Shown: piece after piece, positions 1 to 7,854 of the stretch
Position numbering within the stretch: position 1 is the stretch's first letter
How the letters are laid out: each line of letters opens with the position of its first letter
NCBI RefSeq assembly: GCF_025452095.1
Contig: NZ_CP104877.1
Span: forward strand, 1,798,001-1,862,000
DNA: 64,000 nt
Direction: 5' to 3'
DNA from: Paenarthrobacter sp. JL.01a
GTDB taxonomy: Bacteria > Actinomycetota > Actinomycetes > Actinomycetales > Micrococcaceae
Notes under the pieces: generated by a model
Databases searched by the model: none
What the model was told of the DNA's origin: nothing
The model's input: the letters and a program-made list of their open reading frames with translations, nothing else
Translations under genes and position numbers: made by a program

Positions 1-609
1 GGACCTGGCCCGGTCCACGGAACCGGCGTGGTCACGAACCGGGCCCGCGACCTCTTCGAGGATGTCGAGGTACTGGCCGGCCATGACCTCTGCCCGCATG
101 ACGTTGAAAATCCGGCGGGCCGGGCTGCCTGAGGCGGCGCGGGAACCGATGTCGGTGAACGCCTCTTCGCTGAACGAGAGGCAAAGGTCACCGGTCAGGA
201 GGGCTGCGGCGTCCCCGAAATGTTCGCTGTCCAGCGCCCAGCCGTTGGTTTCATGGAGTTGGCTGAAGCGCTTGTGCACGCTTGGGCCGCCCCGGCGGGT
301 ATCGGAGCGGTCGATGATGTCGTCGTGGATCAGGGCTGCTGCCTGGAAGAGCTCCAGGGCGCAGCCGGCGGTCACGATGTCGGGATCGTCAGCCAGCCCA
401 CCGGCACCGCGCCAGCCCCAGTAACACATCAGGGCCCTCAGCCGTTTGCCCCCTGTGACCAGGGTGGATATGGAGCCGATGAGTGAGTCGACATCCGGCG
501 AAACCGTGGCCATGACGTCCCGCTGCTCCGAAAGGAATCCGTTGAGCTTGGCGGCGACGCCATCGATGAAGCGGGCCTGCTCGGAGGCTACGGGGGAATT
601 AAGCGTCAC
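1..609 (-). CDS. Polyprenyl (isoprenyl) diphosphate synthase, partial, N-terminal 203 residues
   Basis: Trans-isoprenyl diphosphate synthase that condenses isopentenyl diphosphate onto an allylic diphosphate to make the side chain of menaquinone or a related C20-C45 product. The GTG start is at 609 and the gene runs off the left edge, so the C-terminal part with the second Asp-rich motif is not in the window. Visible are GGKRLR at residues 53-58, which binds the substrate diphosphate, and the first Asp-rich motif DDIID at residues 96-100 preceded by AALIH. The start overlaps the stop of the upstream lipoprotein gene by four bases (GTGA), so the two are probably co-translated. Chain length cannot be deduced from what is visible; heptaprenyl, octaprenyl or geranylgeranyl synthase are all possible. 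Confidence 0.9.
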   Translation of the reverse strand, partial: MTLNSPVASEQARFIDGVAAKLNGFLSEQRDVMATVSPDVDSLIGSISTLVTGGKRLRALMCYWGWRGAGGLADDPDIVTAGCALELFQAAALIHDDIIDRSDTRRGGPSVHKRFSQLHETNGWALDSEHFGDAAALLTGDLCLSFSEEAFTDIGSRAASGSPARRIFNVMRAEVMAGQYLDILEEVAGPVRDHAGSVDRARS

Positions 610-1202
610 TTGATGGACCCGGCCGCCACGTTGGCCCCGATGGTGAACGTGGAGACGCCTTCCTTTTGCGTGATGGAGACGTTTACTGTCTCTCCGTCAC
701 CGCGGATGAAGTCCAAGGACGTGACATTTCCAACTGCTTCGGGTCCAGGGACAAGCTTGAAGCCCTGGGCTTCGAGCGAGGTCTTGTAGTAGTCCACGAC
801 TCCCTGCGGGGGCGCTTTGATCGTCCCGACAAGCGCCACGGTTGCGAGGGAGGCGTTCTTGTCGAAGCTGCTGGAGCGCACCGAGGTCTTGGGCATGACG
901 GGAATCAGCTTTTCGGGGAACCCGGGAACGAGTGCGTTGACAGTGGCCGTGGCATTCGGGTCCGGCGTAGTGGACTCGGTGAAGCCTGTGGTCTCAGGAG
1001 AAGGATCGCTGCTGGGCGACGAGGCGCTGCCGGTGGGCGACACGCTGCCGGACGGCGACGGCGTCGAGGTCGACGAGGATGCGCCGGACGACGACGGCGC
1101 AGCCGAGCCACCCGTCGATGGGGTGCATGCGGAGGCCGCCACTGCGACACTGACTGCGAGCAGGGCAAACCCTCGCGACTGAGGAGTTCCAAAGAGCTTC
1201 AC
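606..1202 (-). CDS. Putative secreted lipoprotein, 198 aa
   Basis: I do not recognise a named family. The first 25 residues form a lipoprotein signal peptide (hydrophobic FALLAVSVAVAASA) ending in Cys26, the expected lipidation site. It is followed by a Ser/Thr/Pro-rich low-complexity linker to about residue 80, typical of surface lipoproteins, and then a small globular domain of about 115 residues containing VVDYYKTSLEAQGF. The start is GTG at 1202 with GGAAGGA upstream. Its stop overlaps the start of the downstream polyprenyl synthetase by four bases. It is divergent from dinB with about 70 bases between starts. A role in the envelope is inferred from the signal peptide alone. Confidence 0.8.
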   Translation of the reverse strand: MKLFGTPQSRGFALLAVSVAVAASACTPSTGGSAAPSSSGASSSTSTPSPSGSVSPTGSASSPSSDPSPETTGFTESTTPDPNATATVNALVPGFPEKLIPVMPKTSVRSSSFDKNASLATVALVGTIKAPPQGVVDYYKTSLEAQGFKLVPGPEAVGNVTSLDFIRGDGETVNVSITQKEGVSTFTIGANVAAGSIK

Positions 1203-1261
1203 AGGGTATCCTTCCTGGGGCTGAGCCGGACATTGCCTCCAGTTTAGTCAGTGCCCGGGCA

Positions 1262-1267
1262 TAGTAT
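1262..1267 (+). promoter_or_regulatory. -10 element for a probable leaderless dinB transcript
   Basis: TAGTAT lies seven bases before the GTG at 1275. No Shine-Dalgarno sequence precedes that GTG, so the mRNA may begin at or next to the start codon. The same arrangement recurs at about eleven other genes in this window. Confidence 0.45.
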
Positions 1268-1274
1268 TGCCGTT

Positions 1275-2537
1275 GTGAGTCAGGAAGCATCCGGCGGCGA
1301 CTCCAGCGCCGGCCACAGACCAGCCCGCAGTGCTGGAGACGCCCTGCGGGAATTGCGGCGAACCAGCATCCTGCATGTGGATATGGACGCTTTCTTCGTT
1401 TCCGTGGAACTTCGGAGCAGGCCCGAATTGCGCGGCAAGCCTGTGATCGTGGGATTCCCGGCGGAGCGGTCCGTGGTTCTCTCCGCTTCCTATGAAGCCC
1501 GTGCCACCGGAGTCAAGTCCGCCATGCCCATGTCGATGGCGATGCGGCGGTGCCCCGCTGCCGTAGTCATCAATCCCCGGCACAGCGTGTACTACGAGGT
1601 CTCGGGGCAGCTCATGGAGATCTTCGCCTCCATCACGGACCTGGTGGAGCCCCTCAGCGTGGATGAAGCGTTCCTGGATGTCGGTGGGGCTATCCGCCGG
1701 TTGGGTTCGCCGTTGGACATCGGCCAGCTGATCAGGCGACGGGTCCAGTCAGAGCTGGGAATCACCGCTTCGGTAGGGATTGCCGGCAGTAAATTCGTGG
1801 CCAAGATCGCTTCCACCCGATGCAAGCCTGACGGCATCCTGCAGATCGATGCCGACGACACCCTTGCCTATCTTCACAGCCTTCCCGTCAGTGCGCTGTG
1901 GGGCGTGGGCGGCAAGACCGGTGAGGTCCTGGCACGCATGGGGATCCGGACGGTTGCCGACGTCGCTGCCACTCCTTTGTCCTCCCTGAAGAAAGTCCTT
2001 GGTGCAAGCGGCGAACACGTGCACAGGCTTTCCATGGGTATCGACACCCGTCCGGTGACACCCACGCGGCTGGAAAAGAGCATTGGCGCTGAAGAGACTT
2101 TTTCTGTTGACACAGCCGACGATGCCTTGCTGCACAGGGAACTGTTGCGGTTGTCCCACCGCACCGCCAGCCGGCTTCGGAGCTCCGGCATGCTTGCCCG
2201 GACGGTTGCCTTGAAACTGCGCTACGCCGATTTCTCCACCGTCTCCCGCAGCCGCACATTGCACACTCCCGTTGACAGCGCCCAGCTGATCTACCAGGTG
2301 GCAGTGCAACTCCTTGAGTCACTTGGCCCGCGCGCCATGAGCGTCAGGCTGGTCGGTGTCAGGGCCGAGCAACTGGAACCTGCCGGCCAGACGTCGATGC
2401 AATTGAGCCTGGACCGCCGTGATGACAACTGGCGTGCCGCGGAGCAGGCTTTGGACAGGGTTTCGCAGCGGTTTGGCTCCAAGACACTGCTTCCCGCCCG
2501 GCTCCTGGAACCGGGCAAGCCAGCCTCCGATCACTGA
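1275..2537 (+). CDS. dinB: DNA polymerase IV (Y-family translesion polymerase)
   Basis: Low-fidelity Y-family polymerase that bypasses template lesions; it normally works with the beta clamp. The palm motif VDMDAFFVSVE and the second acidic motif SVDEAFLD are present (about residues 35-45 and 128-135 from this start) and supply the metal-binding carboxylates. YEARATGVKSAMP of the fingers domain is also intact. The little-finger domain occupies roughly the last 120 residues. I chose GTG 1275 (420 residues) because a -10 hexamer lies seven bases upstream; a longer start at GTG 1251 adds eight residues and cannot be excluded. No LexA box is evident in the short gap to the divergent lipoprotein gene. 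Confidence 0.93.
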   Translation: MSQEASGGDSSAGHRPARSAGDALRELRRTSILHVDMDAFFVSVELRSRPELRGKPVIVGFPAERSVVLSASYEARATGVKSAMPMSMAMRRCPAAVVINPRHSVYYEVSGQLMEIFASITDLVEPLSVDEAFLDVGGAIRRLGSPLDIGQLIRRRVQSELGITASVGIAGSKFVAKIASTRCKPDGILQIDADDTLAYLHSLPVSALWGVGGKTGEVLARMGIRTVADVAATPLSSLKKVLGASGEHVHRLSMGIDTRPVTPTRLEKSIGAEETFSVDTADDALLHRELLRLSHRTASRLRSSGMLARTVALKLRYADFSTVSRSRTLHTPVDSAQLIYQVAVQLLESLGPRAMSVRLVGVRAEQLEPAGQTSMQLSLDRRDDNWRAAEQALDRVSQRFGSKTLLPARLLEPGKPASDH

Positions 2538-2776
2538 TGGCTGTGACCTTGGTCCCGCATGGTCCCGGGCGTCTTTCAGAACAGCCCGCGACAAACTATC
2601 CTATTTATTACAGAGATTTAGATCGTCTGGACAAACTGTTTCCTGAACAGTCGGCCCTGGGATGCCCGCTGAACCAAGAGGGTATTTTGGGAACGAAATT
2701 CTTGGTCCGATCGTTGGGGTAAACAGACGCACAGAACGCGTTGTGTCCAGACGCTGGCTGACTAAAGGAGGTCGCG

Positions 2777-3145
2777 ATGCCCCTCTCGGAGCACGAACAG
2801 AAGCTGCTTGAGCAACTTGAAAAGCAACTTCACGAGGACGATCCGAAGTTTGCCAACACCATGGGTTCGGATCCCATCCGCAGCTGGTCAACCCGGCATG
2901 TCATCATTGGCGTCCTTGGTGCGATTGCCGGCATTCTTCTCCTGCTCGTTGGCGTTTCACTGCAGGCGATTCCAGTGGGTGTCCTCGGCTTCATTGTCAT
3001 GGGTGCTGGTGTGTACTTCGCAACGTTGCGTGGATCAGCTTTCGGAAAAGCCGGCAAGGGAAAACCTGCCAAGTCCAAGCCCAAGAGCACGTTCATGAGC
3101 AGCCTCGAAGAGCGCTGGGACGAACGGCGCCGCGACGACCACTGA
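2777..3145 (+). CDS. DUF3040 family membrane protein, 122 aa
   Basis: Small protein of the DUF3040 family, common in actinobacteria and of unknown biochemical role. The N-terminus MPLSEHEQKLLEQLEKQL is the family signature and is predicted to be an amphipathic cytoplasmic helix. Two membrane segments follow at about residues 41-60 and 64-84, then a basic Lys/Pro-rich tail. A strong ribosome-binding site (AAAGGAGG) precedes the ATG. The 239-base upstream gap is AT-richer than its surroundings and contains a small inverted repeat (ACTGTT, five bases, AACAGT at 2635-2651). A terminator lies about 140 bases downstream, so it is probably monocistronic. It sits next to the division cluster, but a function there is only a guess. 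Confidence 0.85.
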   Translation: MPLSEHEQKLLEQLEKQLHEDDPKFANTMGSDPIRSWSTRHVIIGVLGAIAGILLLLVGVSLQAIPVGVLGFIVMGAGVYFATLRGSAFGKAGKGKPAKSKPKSTFMSSLEERWDERRRDDH

Positions 3146-3234
3146 CGGACGGGAAGGCCCCTGGCCAAGGGGAGCGGCATGGTGCGTGTATTGTCAGCCA
3201 CAATCCGGCATGCCCTGACTTCCTCTTGAACACC

Positions 3235-3256
3235 TGAATACCGACTGAATACCGAC
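3235..3256. repeat. 11-base tandem duplication
   Basis: TGAATACCGAC occurs twice back to back (3235-3245 and 3246-3256). Confidence 0.9.
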
Positions 3257-3285
3257 CTCCTCCAGCACAGGACCGCGTTTCTTAT

Positions 3286-3311
3286 AAAGGACCCGTTTAG
3301 CGGGTCCTTTT
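3286..3311 (+). terminator. Intrinsic terminator after the DUF3040 gene
   Basis: Perfect 10-base stem AAAGGACCCG / CGGGTCCTTT around the five-base loop TTTAG, followed by T. It closes the unit upstream of the dcw cluster. Confidence 0.85.
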
Positions 3312-3343
3312 GCTGTTAACGGTTCCTTTTGCTGTTAACGGTT
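3306..3343. repeat. 19-base perfect tandem duplication
   Basis: The unit starting CCTTTTGCTG and ending TTAACGGTT occurs twice without mismatch (3306-3324, 3325-3343). The first copy begins inside the right arm of the terminator and includes its T-tract. Confidence 0.95.
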
Positions 3344-3563
3344 ATGCCGCCCGTCCCTCCATTTCCCACCACCTGCCCCACTTCCCTCCCCGATAGGTGG
3401 GCGATTGTGGCCCTGGGTCGCTCCCGGAGCCCCTTTCGCGCCAAGACCCGACGCCGGCCCGGCCATCGGCCCTCGGAGGCCTCCACATCGCTCCACCCCG
3501 GCAGATCCGCGCCAAACCGCCCCAGCCGAATGTAAATGTGGTGGAGAAACGCCCATGTCTGCG

Positions 3564-3600
3564 TTGACTGTGGGGCGTTGTGGAGTAAAGTGGAGCGCAT
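3564..3600 (+). promoter_or_regulatory. mraZ promoter overlapped by MraZ-type direct repeats
   Basis: TTGACT (3564-3569) and TAAAGT (3586-3591), 16 bases apart, form a plausible promoter. Overlying it are three TGGRG direct repeats in exact 10-base phase at 3571, 3581 and 3591 (TGGGG, TGGAG, TGGAG); an extra GTGGAG lies at 3541. MraZ from other bacteria binds TGG-rich direct repeats with this helical phasing before its own gene, so autorepression is inferred. Confidence 0.7.
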
Positions 3601-3660
3601 AAGAGGGTAGTGGCAGTGTTGGGTATGTGCGGGCACCTTGACTGAGGGGCGGTGGGGCCA

Positions 3661-4092
3661 GTGTTTCTGGGCACTCACTCGCCTCGTCTGGATGAAAAGG
3701 GCCGGATCATACTTCCCGCCAAGTTCCGCGAGGAGCTGGCAGAGGGGCTGGTTCTCACAAGGGGCCAGGAGCGCTGCATCTACGTCTTCAGCCAGAAGGA
3801 ATTCGAACGTATCCACGAGTCGATGCGGGAGGCGCCATTGTCCTCCAAGCAGGCACGCGACTACATCCGGGTCTTTCTGTCCGGGGCCTCGGATGAAGTA
3901 CCTGACAAGCAGGGGCGCGTGACGATTCCGCCGGCGCTCCGCGCATATGCAGGCTTGGGGCGGGAACTGGCCGTGATTGGTGCCGGAACCCGGGCCGAGA
4001 TCTGGGATGCCGAAGCTTGGAATGAGTACCTCAACGAGAAGGAAGCAGCCTTCTCGGAAACGGATGACGACAACCTGCCCGGGTTCATCTAA
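3661..4092 (+). CDS. mraZ: Transcriptional regulator MraZ
   Basis: DNA-binding regulator at the head of the division and cell-wall cluster. It contains two SpoVT/AbrB-like half-domains, each with the family core ([13 protein letters not shown] near the N-terminus, [13 protein letters not shown] about residues 78-90), and the protein assembles as an oligomeric ring. I start at GTG 3661, giving 143 residues beginning [14 protein letters not shown], the usual length and N-terminus; GTG 3652 would add three residues. Three TGGRG repeats spaced 10 bases sit 60-90 bases upstream and are the expected operator. It is followed by rsmH in the same orientation. Confidence 0.95.
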   Translation: MFLGTHSPRLDEKGRIILPAKFREELAEGLVLTRGQERCIYVFSQKEFERIHESMREAPLSSKQARDYIRVFLSGASDEVPDKQGRVTIPPALRAYAGLGRELAVIGAGTRAEIWDAEAWNEYLNEKEAAFSETDDDNLPGFI

Positions 4093-4256
4093 CCGGTCGG
4101 TTGAAGAAGTACCGCTTCTTGAATGGGATCTCCAGCCGCCCATCGAACAGTCTTCCTGGCTCAACTTCCCCTGAGCCAGGCCGGCCGGACGATAGGCGCG
4201 GATGGGGATCCGATTCAAGAATCACCATGAACGTAACTGAGGAAAGAGGAGGCAGC

Positions 4257-5255
4257 GTGGAAGAGCAGGACGCGGCAAAGCCCACATCTGAGCGTCACGT
4301 GCCCGTCCTGAAAGACCGCTGCATCAATCTGCTCGCTCCCGGTTTCGAAGCTGCAAGGAGTCGTGGAGAGACTCCCGTTGCCATTGACGCGACCCTCGGC
4401 ATGGGTGGGCACTCCGAAGCGATGCTGCAGCGTTTCCCCGATCTTCACCTGGTCGGCATCGACCGGGATGAGGAAGCGTTGTCGCTGGCCGGCGCCCGCC
4501 TGGAACCCTTTTCCCAGCGCACGGACCTGGTTCACGCCGTGTACGACGAGATCGAGGACGTTCTGGCTGACCTCGGCATCCCGGAAGTCCATGGCATCCT
4601 GATGGACCTTGGCGTTTCTTCCTTACAGCTGGACGAACGCGAACGCGGTTTCGCCTATTCCTACGACGCTCCTCTGGACATGCGAATGGACACGAGCCGC
4701 GGGCAGACCGCCGCCGACGTCGTGAACACGTACAGCGAGGAAGAGCTGGTCCGCATCATCCGCAAATGGGGCGAGGAAAAGTTTGCCGGACGGATCGCCA
4801 ACAGGATCGTCAATGCCAGGGCCGAAAAACCGTTCGCCACAACCGGTGAGCTGGTGGAACAAATCCGCAGTGTGGTTCCGGCGGCCGCGGCAAAGAGCGG
4901 TGGACACCCGGCCAAGCGCACGTTCCAGGCTTTGCGCATCGAGGTCAACGAGGAACTCGATGTCCTTGAGCGGGCCGTCCCGGCCGCCGTCGCCTCCACG
5001 GCCTTGGGTGGACGCGTCGTGGTCATGTCCTACCACTCCCTGGAAGACAAGATCGTGAAATCCGTGTTCCAAAAAGGCTCAAAGTCCTCGGCACCACTCG
5101 GGTTCCCCGTGGAGCTCGAAGAACACAAGCCCGAACTGAAGACCATCACCAAAGGCACGGAAGTGCCCACAGCGGCCGAAATCGCCGAGAACCCCCGGGC
5201 GGCCTCCGCGCGACTGAGGGCCGTCGAACGCATTAAACCGAGGAGAGACGCATGA
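4257..5255 (+). CDS. rsmH: 16S rRNA (cytosine(1402)-N(4))-methyltransferase RsmH
   Basis: S-adenosylmethionine-dependent enzyme that methylates N4 of C1402 in the 16S rRNA decoding centre (formerly MraW). The SAM-binding motif [11 protein letters not shown] is at about residues 44-54; [14 protein letters not shown] and the C-terminal [13 protein letters not shown] motif are also present. GTG 4257 gives 332 residues and follows AGAGGAGG closely; an in-frame ATG at 4227 has no clear ribosome-binding site. Its stop overlaps the ftsL start (ATGA, 5252-5255). It lies 164 bases after mraZ, as in most bacterial dcw clusters. Confidence 0.95.
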   Translation: MEEQDAAKPTSERHVPVLKDRCINLLAPGFEAARSRGETPVAIDATLGMGGHSEAMLQRFPDLHLVGIDRDEEALSLAGARLEPFSQRTDLVHAVYDEIEDVLADLGIPEVHGILMDLGVSSLQLDERERGFAYSYDAPLDMRMDTSRGQTAADVVNTYSEEELVRIIRKWGEEKFAGRIANRIVNARAEKPFATTGELVEQIRSVVPAAAAKSGGHPAKRTFQALRIEVNEELDVLERAVPAAVASTALGGRVVVMSYHSLEDKIVKSVFQKGSKSSAPLGFPVELEEHKPELKTITKGTEVPTAAEIAENPRAASARLRAVERIKPRRDA

Positions 5256-5914
5256 GCAACGCCGCAGCGAGGACTTTGCCCTCCGTGGTGGGCAATACTG
5301 CCCGCGCCCTTCCGGCGCCCGCTGGCAAACCCGATGGTGCCCGCAGGACCCGCACGCCGCTCTCCTTGGTACGCAGCGCCCCCGGCCGGCGCAGGACACC
5401 CTTTGTGGTCCTGTGCTTCGTCGCGATGGCCGCGGCTCTCCTGACCGTCCTGGTCCTGAACATTTCTGTGTCCACGGCGCAGTACCAGTTGGTGCAGCTC
5501 AAAGCCCAGGCTGCGACGCTCAACAAGGAAAACCAGGATCTGACACAGAAGAAGCAGAACTACGAAGCTCCCCAGAATCTGGCGGCCAAGGCTACAGAAT
5601 TAGGAATGGTACCGTCCACCGTCAAAGGCCAGATTGACCTGAACACGATGACTGTGACCGGCAAGGCGACTCCCGCAGTCAAGGGTGAGAACCCTGGTGC
5701 TGTCCTGGCTCCACCCGCGGTGGGAGGCGTCCTTGACGTTGTTCCCTCGGTGACCACCAAGGATCCGTTGGAGAACCTCAAGCCAGTTACACCCGCAGCG
5801 CCGGCAGCACAGGCAACCCCGCCCGCTGCACCGGCTTCCCCGGCAGCGGCACCGCCGGTGGATCTTCATGGAGGGTCGGTCCCGGCCCCCCAGCAGAAGA
5901 CACCCGGGCAATAG
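5252..5914 (+). CDS. ftsL: FtsL-like cell division protein
   Basis: Bitopic membrane protein, probably the FtsL component that bridges the FtsQ and FtsW-FtsI complexes. Residues 1-49 are basic and cytoplasmic, residues 50-70 form one membrane helix, and residues 76-105 ([20 protein letters not shown]) look like a coiled coil, the hallmark of FtsL/DivIC proteins. The last 45 residues are Ala/Pro-rich and probably disordered. Sequence conservation in this family is low, so the name rests on architecture and on position between rsmH and ftsI. The ATG overlaps the rsmH stop by four bases and has AGGAGA upstream. Confidence 0.82.
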   Translation: MSNAAARTLPSVVGNTARALPAPAGKPDGARRTRTPLSLVRSAPGRRRTPFVVLCFVAMAAALLTVLVLNISVSTAQYQLVQLKAQAATLNKENQDLTQKKQNYEAPQNLAAKATELGMVPSTVKGQIDLNTMTVTGKATPAVKGENPGAVLAPPAVGGVLDVVPSVTTKDPLENLKPVTPAAPAAQATPPAAPASPAAAPPVDLHGGSVPAPQQKTPGQ

Positions 5915-5956
5915 TCCATCCGTCCACTGAACCAAGGCCAGCAGCAAGGAAGAAAC

Positions 5957-7753
5957 GTGGCTCAGAACCCCGGCACATCGAAAAAAACGAAGACGCCGGT
6001 GGCACGTAGGCGGCTGCGCGTTGGGCTCGGCATCATGTTGAGCCTGCTGCTGGTAGTCGGTGGCAAGTTGTTCATGGTGCAGGGCCTGGACATGGGCGGC
6101 ATGGCTGAGGCTGCTCTCGCCAAACGGCTGACCCCCCAGGTCCTCCCGGCCGAGCGCGGCCAGATCCTGGACGCGAACGGCACGGTCCTGGCAAGCAGCG
6201 TCATCCGGTACAACATCGTGGTGGACCAGACGGTCAACACCAACACCGCGACATTCCACCGGTACAACGAGAAAACGGAAAAGCTCGACGAAATCACCAG
6301 GGACCAGGGAATCTCGGATCTTGCCACGCTTCTGGGAACCGACGTTGCCAAGGTTCGCGAGTCCCTCACGGGGGATAAGCGGTACTTCGTCGTGGCCAAG
6401 GACATCAAGCCTGAGCTGGAAGACCGTATCACCAAGCTGTACATCCCCGGGCTCAGGGCCGAAGGCATCAGCAAGCGTGTGTACCCGAACGGCAGCGTGG
6501 CCGGCGGTGTGGTTGGCTTCCTGAAGGATGGCACCACGGGCCAGGCCGGTATTGAGCAAACCCAGGACGAAGTTCTTCGCGGCACTGAAGGCAAGCGTGT
6601 TTTCGAGATCGGCGCAGACGGCCTGCGCATCCCAGTGGCCACTGACGAGCTGACGCCGGCCGTCGATGGCAGCGACGTCAAGTTGACCATCAATACGGAC
6701 ATCCAATACTTCGCGCAACAGGCCATCCAGAGCCAGGTCAACAAGATGAACGCCGAGTGGGGTTCCATCGTCGTAATGGACGTCAAGACCGGCAACCTCA
6801 TCGCGCTGGCAGATACCAATGCCCCGGACCCCAATGACCCCGGCAAGGTCGATGCGAAGGACCGCGGCGTGCGTTCGGTGACCGCCGCCTACGAGCCCGG
6901 CTCGGTGCAGAAAATGATCACGGCCGCAGCGGCCATCGAGGAAGGCAAGTCCTTCCCGCTGGACCACTTCACCATCCCGCCGGCCTACACCATTGACGGC
7001 CAGACATTCACGGACGCTTTCGAGCACGGTACCGAGGAACGCACGCTTGCGGGAATCCTGGGCTGGTCCATGAACACCGGCACGGTGATGGTCGGAAGCC
7101 GCTTGAGCAAAGAGCAGCGCTATGACTGGCTCAAGAAATTCGGCATCGGTGAGAAGCCGGATATCGGTCTGCCCGGCGAAGCAACGGGTATCCTCGCCAC
7201 GCCCGACCAGTGGGATGAACGCCAGCAGTACACGGTGCTGTTCGGACAAGGAGTCTCGCAGTCGACGCTCCAGACCGTCCGGGCCTTCCAAAGCATCGCC
7301 AACAACGGTGTGATGCTGCAGCCCCGTTTGATTGACGGGTATATCACTCCTGACGGCCAGGAGCAGAAAGCCCCTGCCAAGGATTCCCGCCAGGTGGTCT
7401 CCAAGGAGACAGCCCAGCAGGTTCGCGACATCCTTGAAAGCGCGGTGACCGAGGGGCAGATCAAGGACGCCGCCATCGACGGTTACCGCGTCGGGGCCAA
7501 GACTGGTACCTCGCAGGCACCCCGGGAGGACGGATTGCCCGGATTCGACGGCTACACGGCATCGATGGTGGGTATGGCTCCCATGGACGACCCCAGGTTC
7601 ATCGTGGAAGTAGTCCTGCAGCGCCCCAAGGGAAATATCTACGGAATCACCAACGGACCGGTATTCCGCTCGGTGATGTCACAGGTCCTGCGGACCAACA
7701 ACGTGGCACCTTCCACAGGGACTCCCGCGCGGCTGCCCCAGTTCGTCAAGTAA
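5957..7753 (+). CDS. ftsI: Septal peptidoglycan transpeptidase, class B penicillin-binding protein
   Basis: Class B PBP that cross-links septal peptidoglycan with FtsW. One membrane anchor spans about residues 24-42. The dimerisation domain follows and the transpeptidase domain fills the C-terminal half. Catalytic motifs are intact: SVQK (nucleophile Ser316, Lys319), SMN (371-373) and KTGT (515-518). The start is GTG 5957 with AAGGAAG upstream. Length 598 is normal. In actinobacteria the gene is also called pbpB or pbp3. It lies 42 bases after ftsL and about 100 bases before murE. Confidence 0.95.
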   Translation: MAQNPGTSKKTKTPVARRRLRVGLGIMLSLLLVVGGKLFMVQGLDMGGMAEAALAKRLTPQVLPAERGQILDANGTVLASSVIRYNIVVDQTVNTNTATFHRYNEKTEKLDEITRDQGISDLATLLGTDVAKVRESLTGDKRYFVVAKDIKPELEDRITKLYIPGLRAEGISKRVYPNGSVAGGVVGFLKDGTTGQAGIEQTQDEVLRGTEGKRVFEIGADGLRIPVATDELTPAVDGSDVKLTINTDIQYFAQQAIQSQVNKMNAEWGSIVVMDVKTGNLIALADTNAPDPNDPGKVDAKDRGVRSVTAAYEPGSVQKMITAAAAIEEGKSFPLDHFTIPPAYTIDGQTFTDAFEHGTEERTLAGILGWSMNTGTVMVGSRLSKEQRYDWLKKFGIGEKPDIGLPGEATGILATPDQWDERQQYTVLFGQGVSQSTLQTVRAFQSIANNGVMLQPRLIDGYITPDGQEQKAPAKDSRQVVSKETAQQVRDILESAVTEGQIKDAAIDGYRVGAKTGTSQAPREDGLPGFDGYTASMVGMAPMDDPRFIVEVVLQRPKGNIYGITNGPVFRSVMSQVLRTNNVAPSTGTPARLPQFVK

Positions 7754-7854
7754 GCTTTTTGGGCGTCTGTTTCGGGCACCATTCGATCCACAACTACGGC
7801 CCGGGCGCCGCTGGCCCCCGGCCGGTCGTTCCACGAGCACCAACGGAGAACCAC

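Larger units (their letters stand above)
3146..3660. other. Intergenic region between the DUF3040 gene and mraZ (about 515 bases)
   Basis: No convincing gene. It holds an 11-base tandem duplication (3235-3256), an intrinsic terminator (3286-3311), a 19-base tandem duplication (3306-3343), a pyrimidine-rich stretch without visible features (about 3344-3530), and the mraZ promoter with tandem TGGRG repeats (3564-3600). Short open frames here have no ribosome-binding site or family signature. Confidence 0.8.

Noticed and set aside
2635..2651. ACTGTT-N5-AACAGT as a LexA site for dinB or the DUF3040 gene
   Set aside because: It lies downstream of dinB and does not match the actinobacterial LexA consensus.
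3344..3560. Short open frames in the mraZ upstream gap
   Set aside because: No ribosome-binding site, no family signature, and they overlap the terminator repeat and promoter.
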